Positions 7,767 to 14,479 of a stretch of DNA of 36,979 bases are shown in pieces; positions within the stretch are counted from its first letter, which is position 1; each line of letters begins with the position of its first letter. This stretch comes from Nitrososphaera sp. (GTDB lineage Archaea > Thermoproteota > Nitrososphaeria > Nitrososphaerales > Nitrososphaeraceae). A program made the position numbers and the translations under genes. The stretch is from NCBI RefSeq assembly GCF_013388945.1, contig NZ_JACAEH010000019.1, forward strand, positions 1-36,979, given 5' to 3'. The notes below the pieces were generated by a model that worked only from the letters and a program-made list of their open reading frames with translations, did not search any database and was not told the origin of the DNA.

Positions 7767-8277
7767 GCCTGGCTGCTACAAAGAGCAGGTCCGCAAGCCT
7801 GTTCAGGTAGACAAGGATTGCCGGGTTTATCCTCTCGACTTTGGATAGCGCTACTGCCGCAGTCTCGGCGCGCCTTGAGACCCCCCGGCAAACATGGAGC
7901 ATCGCCCCCGGGGTGCTTCCGCCGGGCAGGATAAAGAACGTGATGGGCGGCAATTCCGATTCTAGCCTGTCTATGATAGGCTCAAGCGCCGCTGCCATTT
8001 TTTCAGTCGTGCGGGGCGTGCCAAACTTGCTTGCCGGGTAGTCGGGGTCTGCAAGGTCAGAGCCCACCACGAAAAGGTCGTTCTGGACTTGCGTGAAAAT
8101 GTCGGCAAGGTCGGCAAGAACTTCCTCTAACCTGAGCATGCAGACTGCCATGCCGATGGAGGAGTTGAGCTCGTCGACGGCGCCGTATGCGACTATCCTC
8201 GGGTGGTCCTTGCCTACCCGCCTGCCGCCTATGAGGCCGGTCTCGCCCTTGTCGCCGGTCCTTGTGTATATCTTCAC
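7708..8277 (-). CDS. PduO-type ATP:cob(I)alamin adenosyltransferase
   Basis: This enzyme transfers the adenosyl group of ATP to cob(I)alamin to give adenosylcobalamin, the coenzyme of methylmalonyl-CoA mutase and related enzymes. The 189-residue protein has the N-terminal nucleotide-binding TRTGDKGETGLIGGRRVGKD, the YGAVDELNSSIG helix, the FILPGGSTPGAMLHVCRGVSRRAE signature, and LNRLADLLFVAAR. Length is typical of the PduO N-domain. It starts three bases after the tfuA stop, so it probably belongs to the ycaO-tfuA operon. Adenosylcobalamin is needed by the thaumarchaeal carbon-fixation cycle, and a CbtA-like predicted cobalt transporter lies 3.5 kb away. Confidence 0.95.
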   Translation of the reverse strand: MKIYTRTGDKGETGLIGGRRVGKDHPRIVAYGAVDELNSSIGMAVCMLRLEEVLADLADIFTQVQNDLFVVGSDLADPDYPASKFGTPRTTEKMAAALEPIIDRLESELPPITFFILPGGSTPGAMLHVCRGVSRRAETAAVALSKVERINPAILVYLNRLADLLFVAARLANKRLGVADVAWKKPDKE

Positions 8278-8280
8278 GTG

Positions 8281-8967
8281 CTAGGATTCCTGCACAGGGG
8301 ATTTAAGATTAGCTTCGTGCCTTTCCTTGAAGAACTGGACGAGCCTCAATGCGTCCATCTCCTTGAGGCTCTTTCTGTTCTCGACGATGTACGTGCGGAA
8401 GTTCTCGACGTCGCCAAGCTCGGGGTGCAGCCGCTTTGTCTCGTCGATGATGTCCTGGTAGTTGCGGTGCGGGAAGTAGATGCCCTTGGCAACTCTAACC
8501 ATCACCTTCTTTGTGGCCTCTGAAATGACGCCCTTCTTTTTCGCCAGGTACAGGTTGTAGCGTATGTCTATCATGGCCTCTGACTGGAGGTGAAAGTCGC
8601 CGTCGGCAAAGGTCACGGCCACCTCGTCGTCGGCGTCAACCTTGCCTTTCTTGTACAGCTCAAACACCCTGCCTATTCCGACCATTCCAAACTTTTCAAG
8701 CTCGACTGCCCTGAGCGCGCCGAGGCTTGCCGCGCCCGCAAGAAGCACTCCTTCCCGCCTTGCAAGCTGGTATACTTCAATCGGCGTTGGCGGGTAGTCC
8801 TGCAAAAACACGCCGTCCACAAGGCCTACCATCCCCACGTCGGGGCTTGCGGCCAGCCTCAAGAGGTCGCCCTTTTTCGCCGGCGGCCTATAGTCTGCGT
8901 CGGGAAAAAGCGTCCTTGCCTTTTCGTGGCTCAAAGACGGCCCGAGGAAGATTATTGGTTTTGCCAT
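8281..8967 (-). CDS. tfuA: TfuA-like protein, partner of YcaO
   Basis: The 228-residue protein has the TfuA family pattern: IIFLGPSLSHEKARTLFPDADYRPPAKKGDLLRL at the start, then VDGVFLQDYPPTPIEV and REGVLLAGAASLGALRAVELEKFGMVGIGRVFELY. I chose ATG 8967 (MAKPIIFLG) rather than the upstream frame start, because the family begins there and this ATG lies within the last codons of ycaO. TfuA proteins accompany YcaO enzymes in peptide or protein thioamidation and are thought to deliver or activate sulfur. In methanogens the YcaO-TfuA pair thioamidates a glycine of methyl-coenzyme M reductase; no such enzyme is expected in an ammonia oxidiser, so the target here is unknown. Confidence 0.92.
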   Translation of the reverse strand: MAKPIIFLGPSLSHEKARTLFPDADYRPPAKKGDLLRLAASPDVGMVGLVDGVFLQDYPPTPIEVYQLARREGVLLAGAASLGALRAVELEKFGMVGIGRVFELYKKGKVDADDEVAVTFADGDFHLQSEAMIDIRYNLYLAKKKGVISEATKKVMVRVAKGIYFPHRNYQDIIDETKRLHPELGDVENFRTYIVENRKSLKEMDALRLVQFFKERHEANLKSPVQES

Positions 8968-10295
8968 TGCCCAAAGCACTCCTTTGCGCGCCTTCCCATC
9001 ACCGACTTTGTTATCTTGAAAGTCTCGAGTCCCGGCACTATCGCCCTGACCACCGGTATGCCAAGCTCCGGGTTTGTCAGGTCCACGATTATGGCCCTGC
9101 CAAGGCCGGCGGCTGCAAGCCGCGACTTGACGAACTTGATGTCGTCAAGTATGTCTTCGTGAAAGTACGTCTTGACCTCTGAAAACCTGATCTTTTCTTT
9201 TGACGGCATGAACTGCCATGCCCGCTTGTCGTCGGTGTTGTTCTCGCCGTACCTTATCTTGCGCAGGTCGTCCCGGGCCCCCTGGATGTTTGCGGCGCGA
9301 GTCTGAGAGACCTCGGTTATCGCCCGCAAGAGCGCTATCCGTGCGTCGGGGTGCGTGCCGTGGCCCTCTGCCAGGTAGCCATAGTCGTGCGTCACCCACT
9401 CGATGCTCGACGCATTGAAGGTGGGAACGCCGATGTCAGACGTGATGTCCTTTATTATCAGAGGTATGCCGGCTTTATCGAAATGCGCGACAAGGTTCTG
9501 CACAGGCTCAAAGTCGATGCCGGTGATGTCGACTTCGGGGAATATGCCGGGGTCGTCGACGAACCTGTCTGACTGTATGGGCGACACTGGAATGCCTGCC
9601 GCATGCAGCGAGTGCGCGATGTGGCGCAGTATGTGGAACGGGATTGCGCTTGCGCGAAGCTCTGCAACGCTCATCGCGTCGCGCTCTATGACCTCGCAAA
9701 GCGCGTGGCACACCGCCTCTTCCGGGACGTTTCCAGAGGCTAGGCCGTTTGTGTGGAAGTACGAAAACGGGTTGACTGCAGGCGGCGCGGGGTTGTACCG
9801 AAAGAGCGCGATTGACGCCGGGACCATCACCTCCTTTCCCGTCCCGAGGTCAAAGCCGGCAACAAAGTCCATCAGCATGTCGTCCCTGTACTCAAAGCGC
9901 GTCGGCTCGACTATCTCGTCGGGGTGGAGCACGTCGTGGCTCTTTGAGAGCTCTGCATAGCTTGAGCGCACAAAGTTCCTCGGTCCTCCTGCAGGGAGCG
10001 ACGAGTACCTTTCGATGCTCTCCATCAGCGCGCTTGCCATTGCGTGCTCGCGCGTCGGGCCCTTGCCGCTGTACACCCAGATGTAGTCCTCTGTTCCCGG
10101 AAGCACTGCAGAATAATTCGGTATCCTGAGCACGTCCATGTCGGTAATGTCTGCAAGGCGCGTGACTCCTATTTTTTTTGCAAGCGGGACGACTTTCTGC
10201 AGAGTTTCGCTGGCAGGCTTGATCCTCGACGTGCCGTTTGAGGTCCACTTTTTCCTGCTTTGAAGCTCCAAGACTACCGGGCAAAATGCTCCCAA
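8952..10295 (-). CDS. ycaO: YcaO-domain ATP-dependent backbone-modifying enzyme (TfuA-associated)
   Basis: YcaO enzymes phosphorylate a peptide backbone amide with ATP and install azoles, amidines or thioamides. The roughly 440-residue protein has the expected ATP/Mg motifs: KGPTREHAMASALMESIERYS, NGLASGNVPEEAVCHALCEVIERDA, and LRAITEVSQTRAANIQGARDD. The C-terminus (CFGQWQNQ) lacks the proline-rich end of azoline-forming YcaO proteins, as is usual for TfuA-paired ones. The start is unclear: TTG 10295 or TTG 10271 fit, and no ATG is available near. Its 3' end overlaps the tfuA start by 16 bases. No adjacent small precursor peptide is evident, so modification of a cellular protein is more likely than RiPP synthesis. 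Confidence 0.92.
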   Translation of the reverse strand: MGAFCPVVLELQSRKKWTSNGTSRIKPASETLQKVVPLAKKIGVTRLADITDMDVLRIPNYSAVLPGTEDYIWVYSGKGPTREHAMASALMESIERYSSLPAGGPRNFVRSSYAELSKSHDVLHPDEIVEPTRFEYRDDMLMDFVAGFDLGTGKEVMVPASIALFRYNPAPPAVNPFSYFHTNGLASGNVPEEAVCHALCEVIERDAMSVAELRASAIPFHILRHIAHSLHAAGIPVSPIQSDRFVDDPGIFPEVDITGIDFEPVQNLVAHFDKAGIPLIIKDITSDIGVPTFNASSIEWVTHDYGYLAEGHGTHPDARIALLRAITEVSQTRAANIQGARDDLRKIRYGENNTDDKRAWQFMPSKEKIRFSEVKTYFHEDILDDIKFVKSRLAAAGLGRAIIVDLTNPELGIPVVRAIVPGLETFKITKSVMGRRAKECFGQWQNQ

Positions 10296-10340
10296 AAGTG
10301 CATATCAAGCTTTGCACTGCAGCGCAGAGCATTCCGGGAG

Positions 10341-10351
10341 CTTATCTATCG
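10341..10351 (+). promoter_or_regulatory. TATA-like box before the 10371 gene
   Basis: CTTATCTATCG lies 20-30 bases before the ATG at 10371, the position expected for a leaderless archaeal transcript. It supports that ATG over the longer upstream frame. It is also within the divergent spacer from ycaO. Confidence 0.5.
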
Positions 10352-10370
10352 TAAATCCCAAAGGACCCAC

Positions 10371-10811
10371 ATGGCAAACATTACTGAACAGAAAAGCGAG
10401 GCGCAGGCGGCGTACGAGGAGATAAAATCGCGGTACCTGCAGATGCAGGCGTCGATAAAGAAGCATTTCCCAAAGGTGGACTCGAGGCTGGTGAGGGAGC
10501 TTTTGATGCACAGCGCAGATGCAACCGAGGGGACGAGGCTGTTCTCGCTTGAGGTGCTGGCAAAGGAAGGCACAAACCCGGAAAAAGCAAGGGACTACTT
10601 TCTAAGCAAGACGGGCAAGGTCCCAAGCTCGTACGAGCACGGCACGCACTACCTTGTCAACGTGCTCTTGACGTTTGAGCTGTTGCAGGACATCCAGAGC
10701 TACCCTGAAGTCGAGTACATAACCGGAAGCTACGTCGGAGTCACAAGCGCCGTGTCGCAGATACACTACCACAGGGGCGCCGACGAGCAGAGCAGGATAA
10801 TGGACGACTGA
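10371..10811 (+). CDS. Uncharacterised helical protein, 146 residues
   Basis: The start at ATG 10371 (MANITEQKSEAQAAYEEIK) is chosen because a TATA-like box lies directly in front; an open frame extends further upstream but runs into the ycaO start region. The product is soluble and mostly helical. Residues 1-45 are charged and heptad-like, followed by VRELLMHSADATEGTRLFSLEVLAKEGTNPEKARDYFLSKTG and HYLVNVLLTFELLQDIQSYPEVEYITGSYVG. There is no signal peptide, membrane helix or cysteine cluster. I do not recognise the family. It heads a run of small genes on the plus strand, each with its own promoter or tightly linked. Confidence 0.75.
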   Translation: MANITEQKSEAQAAYEEIKSRYLQMQASIKKHFPKVDSRLVRELLMHSADATEGTRLFSLEVLAKEGTNPEKARDYFLSKTGKVPSSYEHGTHYLVNVLLTFELLQDIQSYPEVEYITGSYVGVTSAVSQIHYHRGADEQSRIMDD

Positions 10812-10847
10812 AAAACGATTATTTATCCTTCTTTTTCATTATTTTTC

Positions 10848-11201
10848 ATGGACACGCCGAGGGAGCTTGAATGGTACCTGCGCGACCACTTTTTCAAGCA
10901 GGCCGGAAAGGGCAGGCCGCAGCTCGCAAGGAGCGCCATTGCAGGCGAGATGGTCAGCGTCTACCTGCGATACCGAGACTATGATCCGCAGGAGCTTGGC
11001 AGGCTAATCTCGCCGGTGATAGACAACCTCGTCTCAAACAGGGTGCTCTTGCAGGACGAGGACGCCATAACGACGTCGTCAGCGCTTTTCCGCATGCAGT
11101 GCGCCACATGCTACTACGTCAGCTACCTTGTCGACGCAGAGGCCCGGGCGTGCCAGCGCTGCGCGGGAACGAACCTGCACGAGTTCCCCAAGAAGAAATA
11201 A
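10848..11201 (+). CDS. Uncharacterised protein with C-terminal zinc ribbon
   Basis: The 117-residue product starts at ATG 10848, with a TATA-like TTATTTATCC at about 10818-10827. Residues 1-80 are a mainly helical domain that could include a winged helix (GEMVSVYLRYRDYDPQELGRLISPVIDNLVSNRVLL). The C-terminus carries two cysteine pairs, MQCATCYYVSYLVDAEARACQRC, forming a plausible rubredoxin-like zinc ribbon, followed by a basic tail. This layout suggests a nucleic-acid or protein-interaction role, but no family is recognised. Confidence 0.75.
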   Translation: MDTPRELEWYLRDHFFKQAGKGRPQLARSAIAGEMVSVYLRYRDYDPQELGRLISPVIDNLVSNRVLLQDEDAITTSSALFRMQCATCYYVSYLVDAEARACQRCAGTNLHEFPKKK

Positions 11202-11231
11202 GCTTTTTTAGTCCATCGGCGTCTACCCTGC

Positions 11232-11591
11232 ATGTTGCCTACTGCACATGACGAACTGTGCAAGAACGTCTTTGCGATAGACCCCGCCATCAGGTTTGCC
11301 GGCGTGATAAACAAGATGGGCAAGCTCCTGGCAGGGGGCATGAGGGACGGCCTTTCGCCTTTAGAGTCTGTAAAGGACATGAACAAGCTATACATCGAGA
11401 TGGCGCTGAGGGCCGCCATGCGGCAGGAGTTTGACAAGGAGTTCGGACCCACCATCTACTCGTTTTCAGAGCGGGAAAAGATCAAGATAGCGACCTTTCC
11501 TATGAAGCAGGGCAACTTTCTTTTGATATCCATGGAAAGGGGCAAGCCGCACGACAAAATAATAAGCAGGATACTTGAACTCGTACGCTGA
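11232..11591 (+). CDS. Uncharacterised thaumarchaeal-type small protein (DUF6659-like)
   Basis: The 119-residue protein starts at ATG 11232, about 20 bases behind a TATA-like GCTTTTTTAG. It reads HDELCKNVFAIDPAIRFAGVINKMGKLLAGGMRDGLSPLES, then MALRAAMRQEFDKEFGPTIYSFSEREKIKIATFPM and LLISMERGKPHDKIISRILELV. The pattern (an FAGVIN segment, a central helix, then a two-strand end) resembles small single-domain proteins repeated many times in Nitrososphaera genomes and filed as DUF6659. The family name is from memory and tentative. A Roadblock/profilin-like sensor fold is possible. Its TGA overlaps the next ATG by one base (TGATG). Confidence 0.75.
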   Translation: MLPTAHDELCKNVFAIDPAIRFAGVINKMGKLLAGGMRDGLSPLESVKDMNKLYIEMALRAAMRQEFDKEFGPTIYSFSEREKIKIATFPMKQGNFLLISMERGKPHDKIISRILELVR

Positions 11592-11821
11592 TGCCAAAGC
11601 GACGCAGGGCGCGCGAGGACGACGAGCTTGTGCCGCCAAAAAAGATAACCGGAAAGGAGCTTTCCGAAATAGAAGAACTGAGCGCACGGCTGACGGCGCT
11701 TGTTGAGACGCTCGACGAGCGGGGCGTAATCAACAAGAAGGAATACGACAGGATAGTCGCGATGCGGCTGCACGAGATTTCAAAGGCAGCCGCGATAGAA
11801 GAGCTGGACGAGGAGCTGTAG
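11591..11821 (+). CDS. Small charged helical protein
   Basis: This 76-residue frame starts with an ATG overlapping the preceding stop by one base. It has a basic N-terminus (MPKRRRARED), then two long charged helices (TGKELSEIEELSARLTALVETLDERGVINKKEYDRIVAMRLHEISKAAAIEELDEEL) typical of a short coiled coil. The stop is one base before the GTG of the CbtA-like gene, so it is likely translated with both neighbours. Family and function are unknown; it is not CbtB, the usual small partner of CbtA, because the His-rich metal motif of CbtB is absent. Confidence 0.65.
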   Translation: MPKRRRAREDDELVPPKKITGKELSEIEELSARLTALVETLDERGVINKKEYDRIVAMRLHEISKAAAIEELDEEL

Positions 11822-11822
11822 A

Positions 11823-12521
11823 GTGCAAACAGGCAGGACTCTTGCGCTTTCGATGGCGTCCGGCATGGCAGCCGCTGCCGTGCTTGTGGCGATGAACTAC
11901 CTTGTCGCCGGGCCATACGTCAGCGAGCTCGAATTCCAGTACATCGACATCAAGCTTGCAGAAGGGTTCTACATTGAAGAGGACATCGATCAGGCGCTAC
12001 AGGCGCAGCATTTCTGGCGCGCCGGCTTTCCTGTAATCATGGGGATCAGCGGCGGGGCGCTCGTCGCACTTGCATACGCAAGGCGCGGCAAGGGCGCCTT
12101 CATGGTCGCGCTTTCCGTGGCCGCAGTCTCGTGGTTCTCCCTCTACGTCATGCCTGCTTTGAAGTATCCCCTCGTGCCGGACGTGCTCTTTGACCCTGCG
12201 GCTGCAGGCCAGTACGCGGTACTTTTTGCGGGCTACTCTGCTGCTTCAGGCCTTGCGGCCCTTGGGACGGCGATAGGGTTTGCCAAGACTGGAAGAAAGA
12301 ACTGGTATTTTGGAGCAGCTGGTGCCTACCTTGCCATCGTTGCAGGGTTGTACGCCGTTTTTCCAAGCCTGCCCGAGCCGGAATTTTACGACATGGCATT
12401 GCTTGGGCAGTGGCGTTCTGCTACTGCGGCAGGCATGACCGCGTTCTGGTTCACGCTTGGCATCCTTGCAGGCGCGCTACTGGAAAGGGAAGAGAAGAAA
12501 GGCGCCGGGAGAGGGATTTGA
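11823..12521 (+). CDS. cbtA: CbtA-like predicted cobalt transporter subunit
   Basis: The 232-residue membrane protein starts with GTG 11823, one base after the previous stop. It has about five hydrophobic segments (near residues 9-30, 70-87, 91-110, 131-151 and 159-180, with a further one at 210-222), an arrangement typical of CbtA. CbtA is a predicted cobalt transporter often under B12 riboswitches in bacteria. No B12 riboswitch or CbtB is seen here. A cobalamin role fits the PduO adenosyltransferase 3.5 kb away. The last 19 bases, including the stop, overlap the 3' end of the convergent tRNA-Ser gene, and the protein tail (KKGAGRGI) is encoded by the tRNA acceptor region. Confidence 0.75.
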   Translation: MQTGRTLALSMASGMAAAAVLVAMNYLVAGPYVSELEFQYIDIKLAEGFYIEEDIDQALQAQHFWRAGFPVIMGISGGALVALAYARRGKGAFMVALSVAAVSWFSLYVMPALKYPLVPDVLFDPAAAGQYAVLFAGYSAASGLAALGTAIGFAKTGRKNWYFGAAGAYLAIVAGLYAVFPSLPEPEFYDMALLGQWRSATAAGMTAFWFTLGILAGALLEREEKKGAGRGI

Positions 12522-12600
12522 ACCCTCGGGACCTTTACAGGTCACAAGCTGGCTGGAAGATTTTCCAGGCTTGCGCCCTCCCAGGCTAGGCGACCCCGGC
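12503..12600 (-). tRNA. trnS-GGA: tRNA-Ser (anticodon GGA) with a 12-base intron
   Basis: Read on the minus strand, the acceptor 5' arm GCCGGGG pairs with 3' TCCCGGC (one G-U pair), followed by discriminator G. The D arm has GCC/GGC, the anticodon stem is CAAGC/GCTTG, the long variable arm is GACC-TGTAAA-GGTC, and the T arm is GAGGG-TTCAAAT-CCCTC. The long variable arm, G73 and the CTGGAA loop identify serine, reading UCC/UCU codons. The anticodon loop is 19 bases instead of 7, so a 12-base intron sits after position 37. CCA is not encoded. Without the intron the length is 86, normal for tRNA-Ser. The gene overlaps the end of cbtA on the other strand. Confidence 0.93.
12551..12562 (-). other. 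Intron of tRNA-Ser at position 37/38
   Basis: The 12 bases AATCTTCCAGCC interrupt the anticodon loop at the canonical archaeal site. CTGGAA of the loop can pair with TTCCAG of the intron, giving the helix of a bulge-helix-bulge substrate for the splicing endonuclease. The exact boundary can slide by a base or two because of the run of A residues. Confidence 0.8.
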
Positions 12601-12625
12601 AGCCGACATCGCTTTGCGCACTTCT

Positions 12626-12635
12626 GTATATATTT
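12626..12635 (-). promoter_or_regulatory. TATA box of tRNA-Ser
   Basis: AAATATATAC, read on the minus strand, lies 26-35 bases upstream of the first base of the mature tRNA. This is the normal archaeal TATA distance. Confidence 0.75.
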
Positions 12636-12640
12636 CCATG

Positions 12641-12934
12641 TGCCTTGGGGCTTTGTAAAAAAAGCTAGCCCGGTCTGGCTGATTCATTACAAACAAAACG
12701 GGAGGCGACACGCCCGGTCTGCCTTAAAAGAACCAATTCCTGCGGCGGGAATCTTCTGTCGCCTGAATTGCACCATTTTTTCGTGCTCAAAATGGTGCAG
12801 GGTGCACCATTTTTCCACGCTCAGCTGGATAGAAAAGTGGCCGGATCCGCTGTGCAACGGATCCAATCCTGGCTTAAAGGATGTGCAGGCAAAAGTATCG
12901 AGAGGCGACTTTTTTACAAAGCCGCGCCTTGGCA
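12641..12934. repeat. Gene-poor segment bounded by imperfect inverted repeats
   Basis: The stretch 12601-12966 holds no convincing gene. Its outer arms are inverted copies: TGCCTTGG plus GGCTTTGTAAAAAAAG on the left (12641-12664), and on the right (12909-12934) the reverse complement of TGCCAAGG plus GGCTTTGTAAAAAAG. Inside are a GGATCCG/CGGATCC hairpin near 12840-12862 and the three-arm repeat at 12769-12813. The size (294 bases), inverted ends and lack of coding capacity resemble a small non-autonomous element. No clear target-site duplication is visible, so a structured RNA or an eroded element are alternatives. Confidence 0.5.
12769..12813. repeat. Three-arm TGCACCATTTT repeat, copy 1
   Basis: TGCACCATTTT occurs at 12769-12779, its exact reverse complement at 12789-12799, and a third direct copy at 12803-12813. 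Arms 1 and 2 form a perfect 11-base stem around a nine-base loop TTCGTGCTC. Arm 3 could compete with arm 1 for arm 2. The same loop, arm order and spacing recur at 33964-34008. Confidence 0.8.
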
Positions 12935-12966
12935 AAGATAGAAATTGAGGTTAGGCCGTTTTATCC

Positions 12967-13131
12967 TTGATTTTGAGTAACCAGGGGCTTTCTGACAGCT
13001 GCAAGCTCTCCAACCACGCGGACTGCGACGACTGCATGTGCAAGTGCCACATCCCCGGGACCATGGAGAACCTTGCGAGGAACATCGCCAAGCTGGAGCG
13101 CAAGCGTCCCGGCATCGGCGAGACCCTCTGA
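12967..13131 (+). CDS. Cys/His-rich miniprotein, 52-54 residues
   Basis: The frame starts at TTG 12967 or TTG 12973 and ends TGA at 13129-13131. It encodes a Cys-rich centre, SCKLSNHADCDDCMCKCH, followed by a charged helix (MENLARNIAKLERKRPGIGETL). The five Cys and two His in 18 residues suggest a metal site. High third-position G+C, matching the neighbouring genes, supports coding. No ATG is available near the start. A family is not recognised. The short product probably binds zinc or iron and a partner through its helix (inference). Confidence 0.6.
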   Translation: MILSNQGLSDSCKLSNHADCDDCMCKCHIPGTMENLARNIAKLERKRPGIGETL

Positions 13132-13139
13132 CTTTTCTT

Positions 13140-13385
13140 TCAGCGCAAAAAGGCGCGCATCCTGCTTACGATAATGTCTGCGCCCGTGCCGGTTATCTCT
13201 GAAAGAGCACTTTCAATCTCTTCGATGGACGAGCATGGAGGCTTGCCGATCCTGAGCCCGTACTTGTTCTGGAGCGCCATTATCATGGCGTCGACGGAAT
13301 CCTCACCAAAGACGCCCATGGCCTCCCTGAGGGCCCTCTCGAGGCGTGTGCAATAGCCTGCATCCTCGCGGTTCTCGGAGGCCAT
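13140..13385 (-). CDS. Small NitrOD5-like domain protein
   Basis: The 81-residue protein starts at ATG 13385 behind a TATA-like AGATTATCAG (about 13409-13418). The pattern LERALREAMGVFGEDSVDAMIMALQNKYGLRIGKPPCSSIEEIESALSEITGTGADIIVSRMRAFL resembles the small helical output domain called NitrOD5 in thaumarchaeal proteins: a first helix, a Tyr-Gly-Leu turn, then a last helix. The name is recalled, not checked. Such domains occur alone or fused to sensor modules, and their biochemical role is unknown. It is convergent with the 54-residue gene and just downstream of cbf5 on the same strand, but has its own promoter. Confidence 0.7.
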   Translation of the reverse strand: MASENREDAGYCTRLERALREAMGVFGEDSVDAMIMALQNKYGLRIGKPPCSSIEEIESALSEITGTGADIIVSRMRAFLR

Positions 13386-13422
13386 TCACTGACCTAGTGT
13401 GCGCAAACTGATAATCTTTTCG

Positions 13423-14478
13423 TCAAAAGTCGTCGTCGCTTTCAAGCTTGCCAAGGTCGACCTCGGACGCTGCCGCCTGCGGGGCGACTGCCTGCTCACC
13501 CCTTGAGCGCCACGCCTTGGAGTAGGTGTCCGGCTTCATTATGAGGCGCTTCATGACAAAGGCCACGCCCTTGGCGTTTTCCTCTATCTGCTCCCTTGTC
13601 ATCGCAGCCTCGCCGAGGCCTATAATCTCGCCTTTTAGCGTATAGACGCCAACAAGCTCGCCTGCGCGAAGGTCAGATGGGACTGCTATTACGCCCGGGA
13701 CTGCAAGCGGCGCGCCGTGGCACAGCGCGTCCACCGCCGTGTCCCTGACTGTAACGCCGCGGATCCCTTCAAGGCATTTTTCTATCGGGAGCACCAGCCT
13801 GCGCAGCTTGTCCTCGTCGCCTGCCTCCTTGAAGCGCTGGTATGCGTCTGAAAGGTCGTGCAGGCGCACCAGCCCGTCTTTTTCGTAGAGGTTGCTCACC
13901 TGCGTCCTGCGAAGCTCCACCATCGTTGCGCCCGGCGACAGGACCTCGCCCACGTCGTAGATTATCTTGCGTATGTACGTGCCTGCCTGGCACAGCACGC
14001 GCATCAGCACCAGCCTGTCATAGTCCTCGATGTAGTCAAACTCGTAGACTGTCCGGACGCGCGTCACGCGCTTTACCGACGAGCGCTGCGGCGGGCGCTG
14101 GTATATCTCACCCGTGAACTCTTTCATTACTTTTCTCACGCGCTCTGCAGGGACATGAGTGTGCAGCCTTGCAAGCGCATAGTACTCCTTGGGGCCGATG
14201 AGGAGAACGCCAAGCGCCTTGGTGCCCTCGCCGAGGCCCAGCGGCAGCAAGCCAGTGGCGCCGGGATCCAAGGTGCCCGAGTGCCCCGCCTTCTCTATTT
14301 CCAGGATGCGCTTGACCCACGCCACGACCTCGTGGCTTGTGGGGCCGGCAGGCTTGTCCACAAGTATCATGCCGTACTGCAAAAGATCTGGAATCGGGCG
14401 CCTGTCAGGATAGTGGCCGTACTTGTCGTCGGTCACGTCGTCGTCCACGTTGACAAGGTTCTGGAGCTGGGGGAGCAT
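13423..14478 (-). CDS. cbf5: tRNA/rRNA pseudouridine synthase Cbf5 (TruB family)
   Basis: Cbf5 is the catalytic subunit of archaeal H/ACA RNPs that isomerise uridine in rRNA, and it can also act on tRNA U55. The 351-residue protein has the GMILVDKPAGPTSHEVVAWV opening, catalytic Asp71 in HSGTLDPGATG, the CQAGTYIRKIIYDVGEVL motif, and a C-terminal PUA domain (about residues 255-325, VPGVIAVPSDLRAGELVGVYTLKGEIIGLGEA). An acidic tail ends in SDDDF. It follows cmk with one spacer base, as in many archaea where cmk-cbf5 ends the spc operon. Confidence 0.96.
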   Translation of the reverse strand: MLPQLQNLVNVDDDVTDDKYGHYPDRRPIPDLLQYGMILVDKPAGPTSHEVVAWVKRILEIEKAGHSGTLDPGATGLLPLGLGEGTKALGVLLIGPKEYYALARLHTHVPAERVRKVMKEFTGEIYQRPPQRSSVKRVTRVRTVYEFDYIEDYDRLVLMRVLCQAGTYIRKIIYDVGEVLSPGATMVELRRTQVSNLYEKDGLVRLHDLSDAYQRFKEAGDEDKLRRLVLPIEKCLEGIRGVTVRDTAVDALCHGAPLAVPGVIAVPSDLRAGELVGVYTLKGEIIGLGEAAMTREQIEENAKGVAFVMKRLIMKPDTYSKAWRSRGEQAVAPQAAASEVDLGKLESDDDF

Positions 14479-14479
14479 T

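Noticed and set aside
8952-10295. YcaO considered as part of a RiPP biosynthetic cluster
   Set aside because: No precursor peptide, dehydrogenase, protease or exporter was found beside it; the TfuA partner favours protein thioamidation.
11591-11821. Small gene before cbtA considered as CbtB
   Set aside because: It is a charged coiled coil without a membrane helix or the His-rich metal motif expected of CbtB.
12687-12935. Open frame of 82 codons on the minus strand through the copy-1 repeat
   Set aside because: It runs across inverted repeats, has no supported start, and the matching frame in copy 2 is broken by a stop codon.
12457-12948. Open frame of 163 codons on the plus strand over tRNA-Ser and the repeat
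   Set aside because: It crosses the tRNA gene and the end of cbtA in another frame; coding is implausible.
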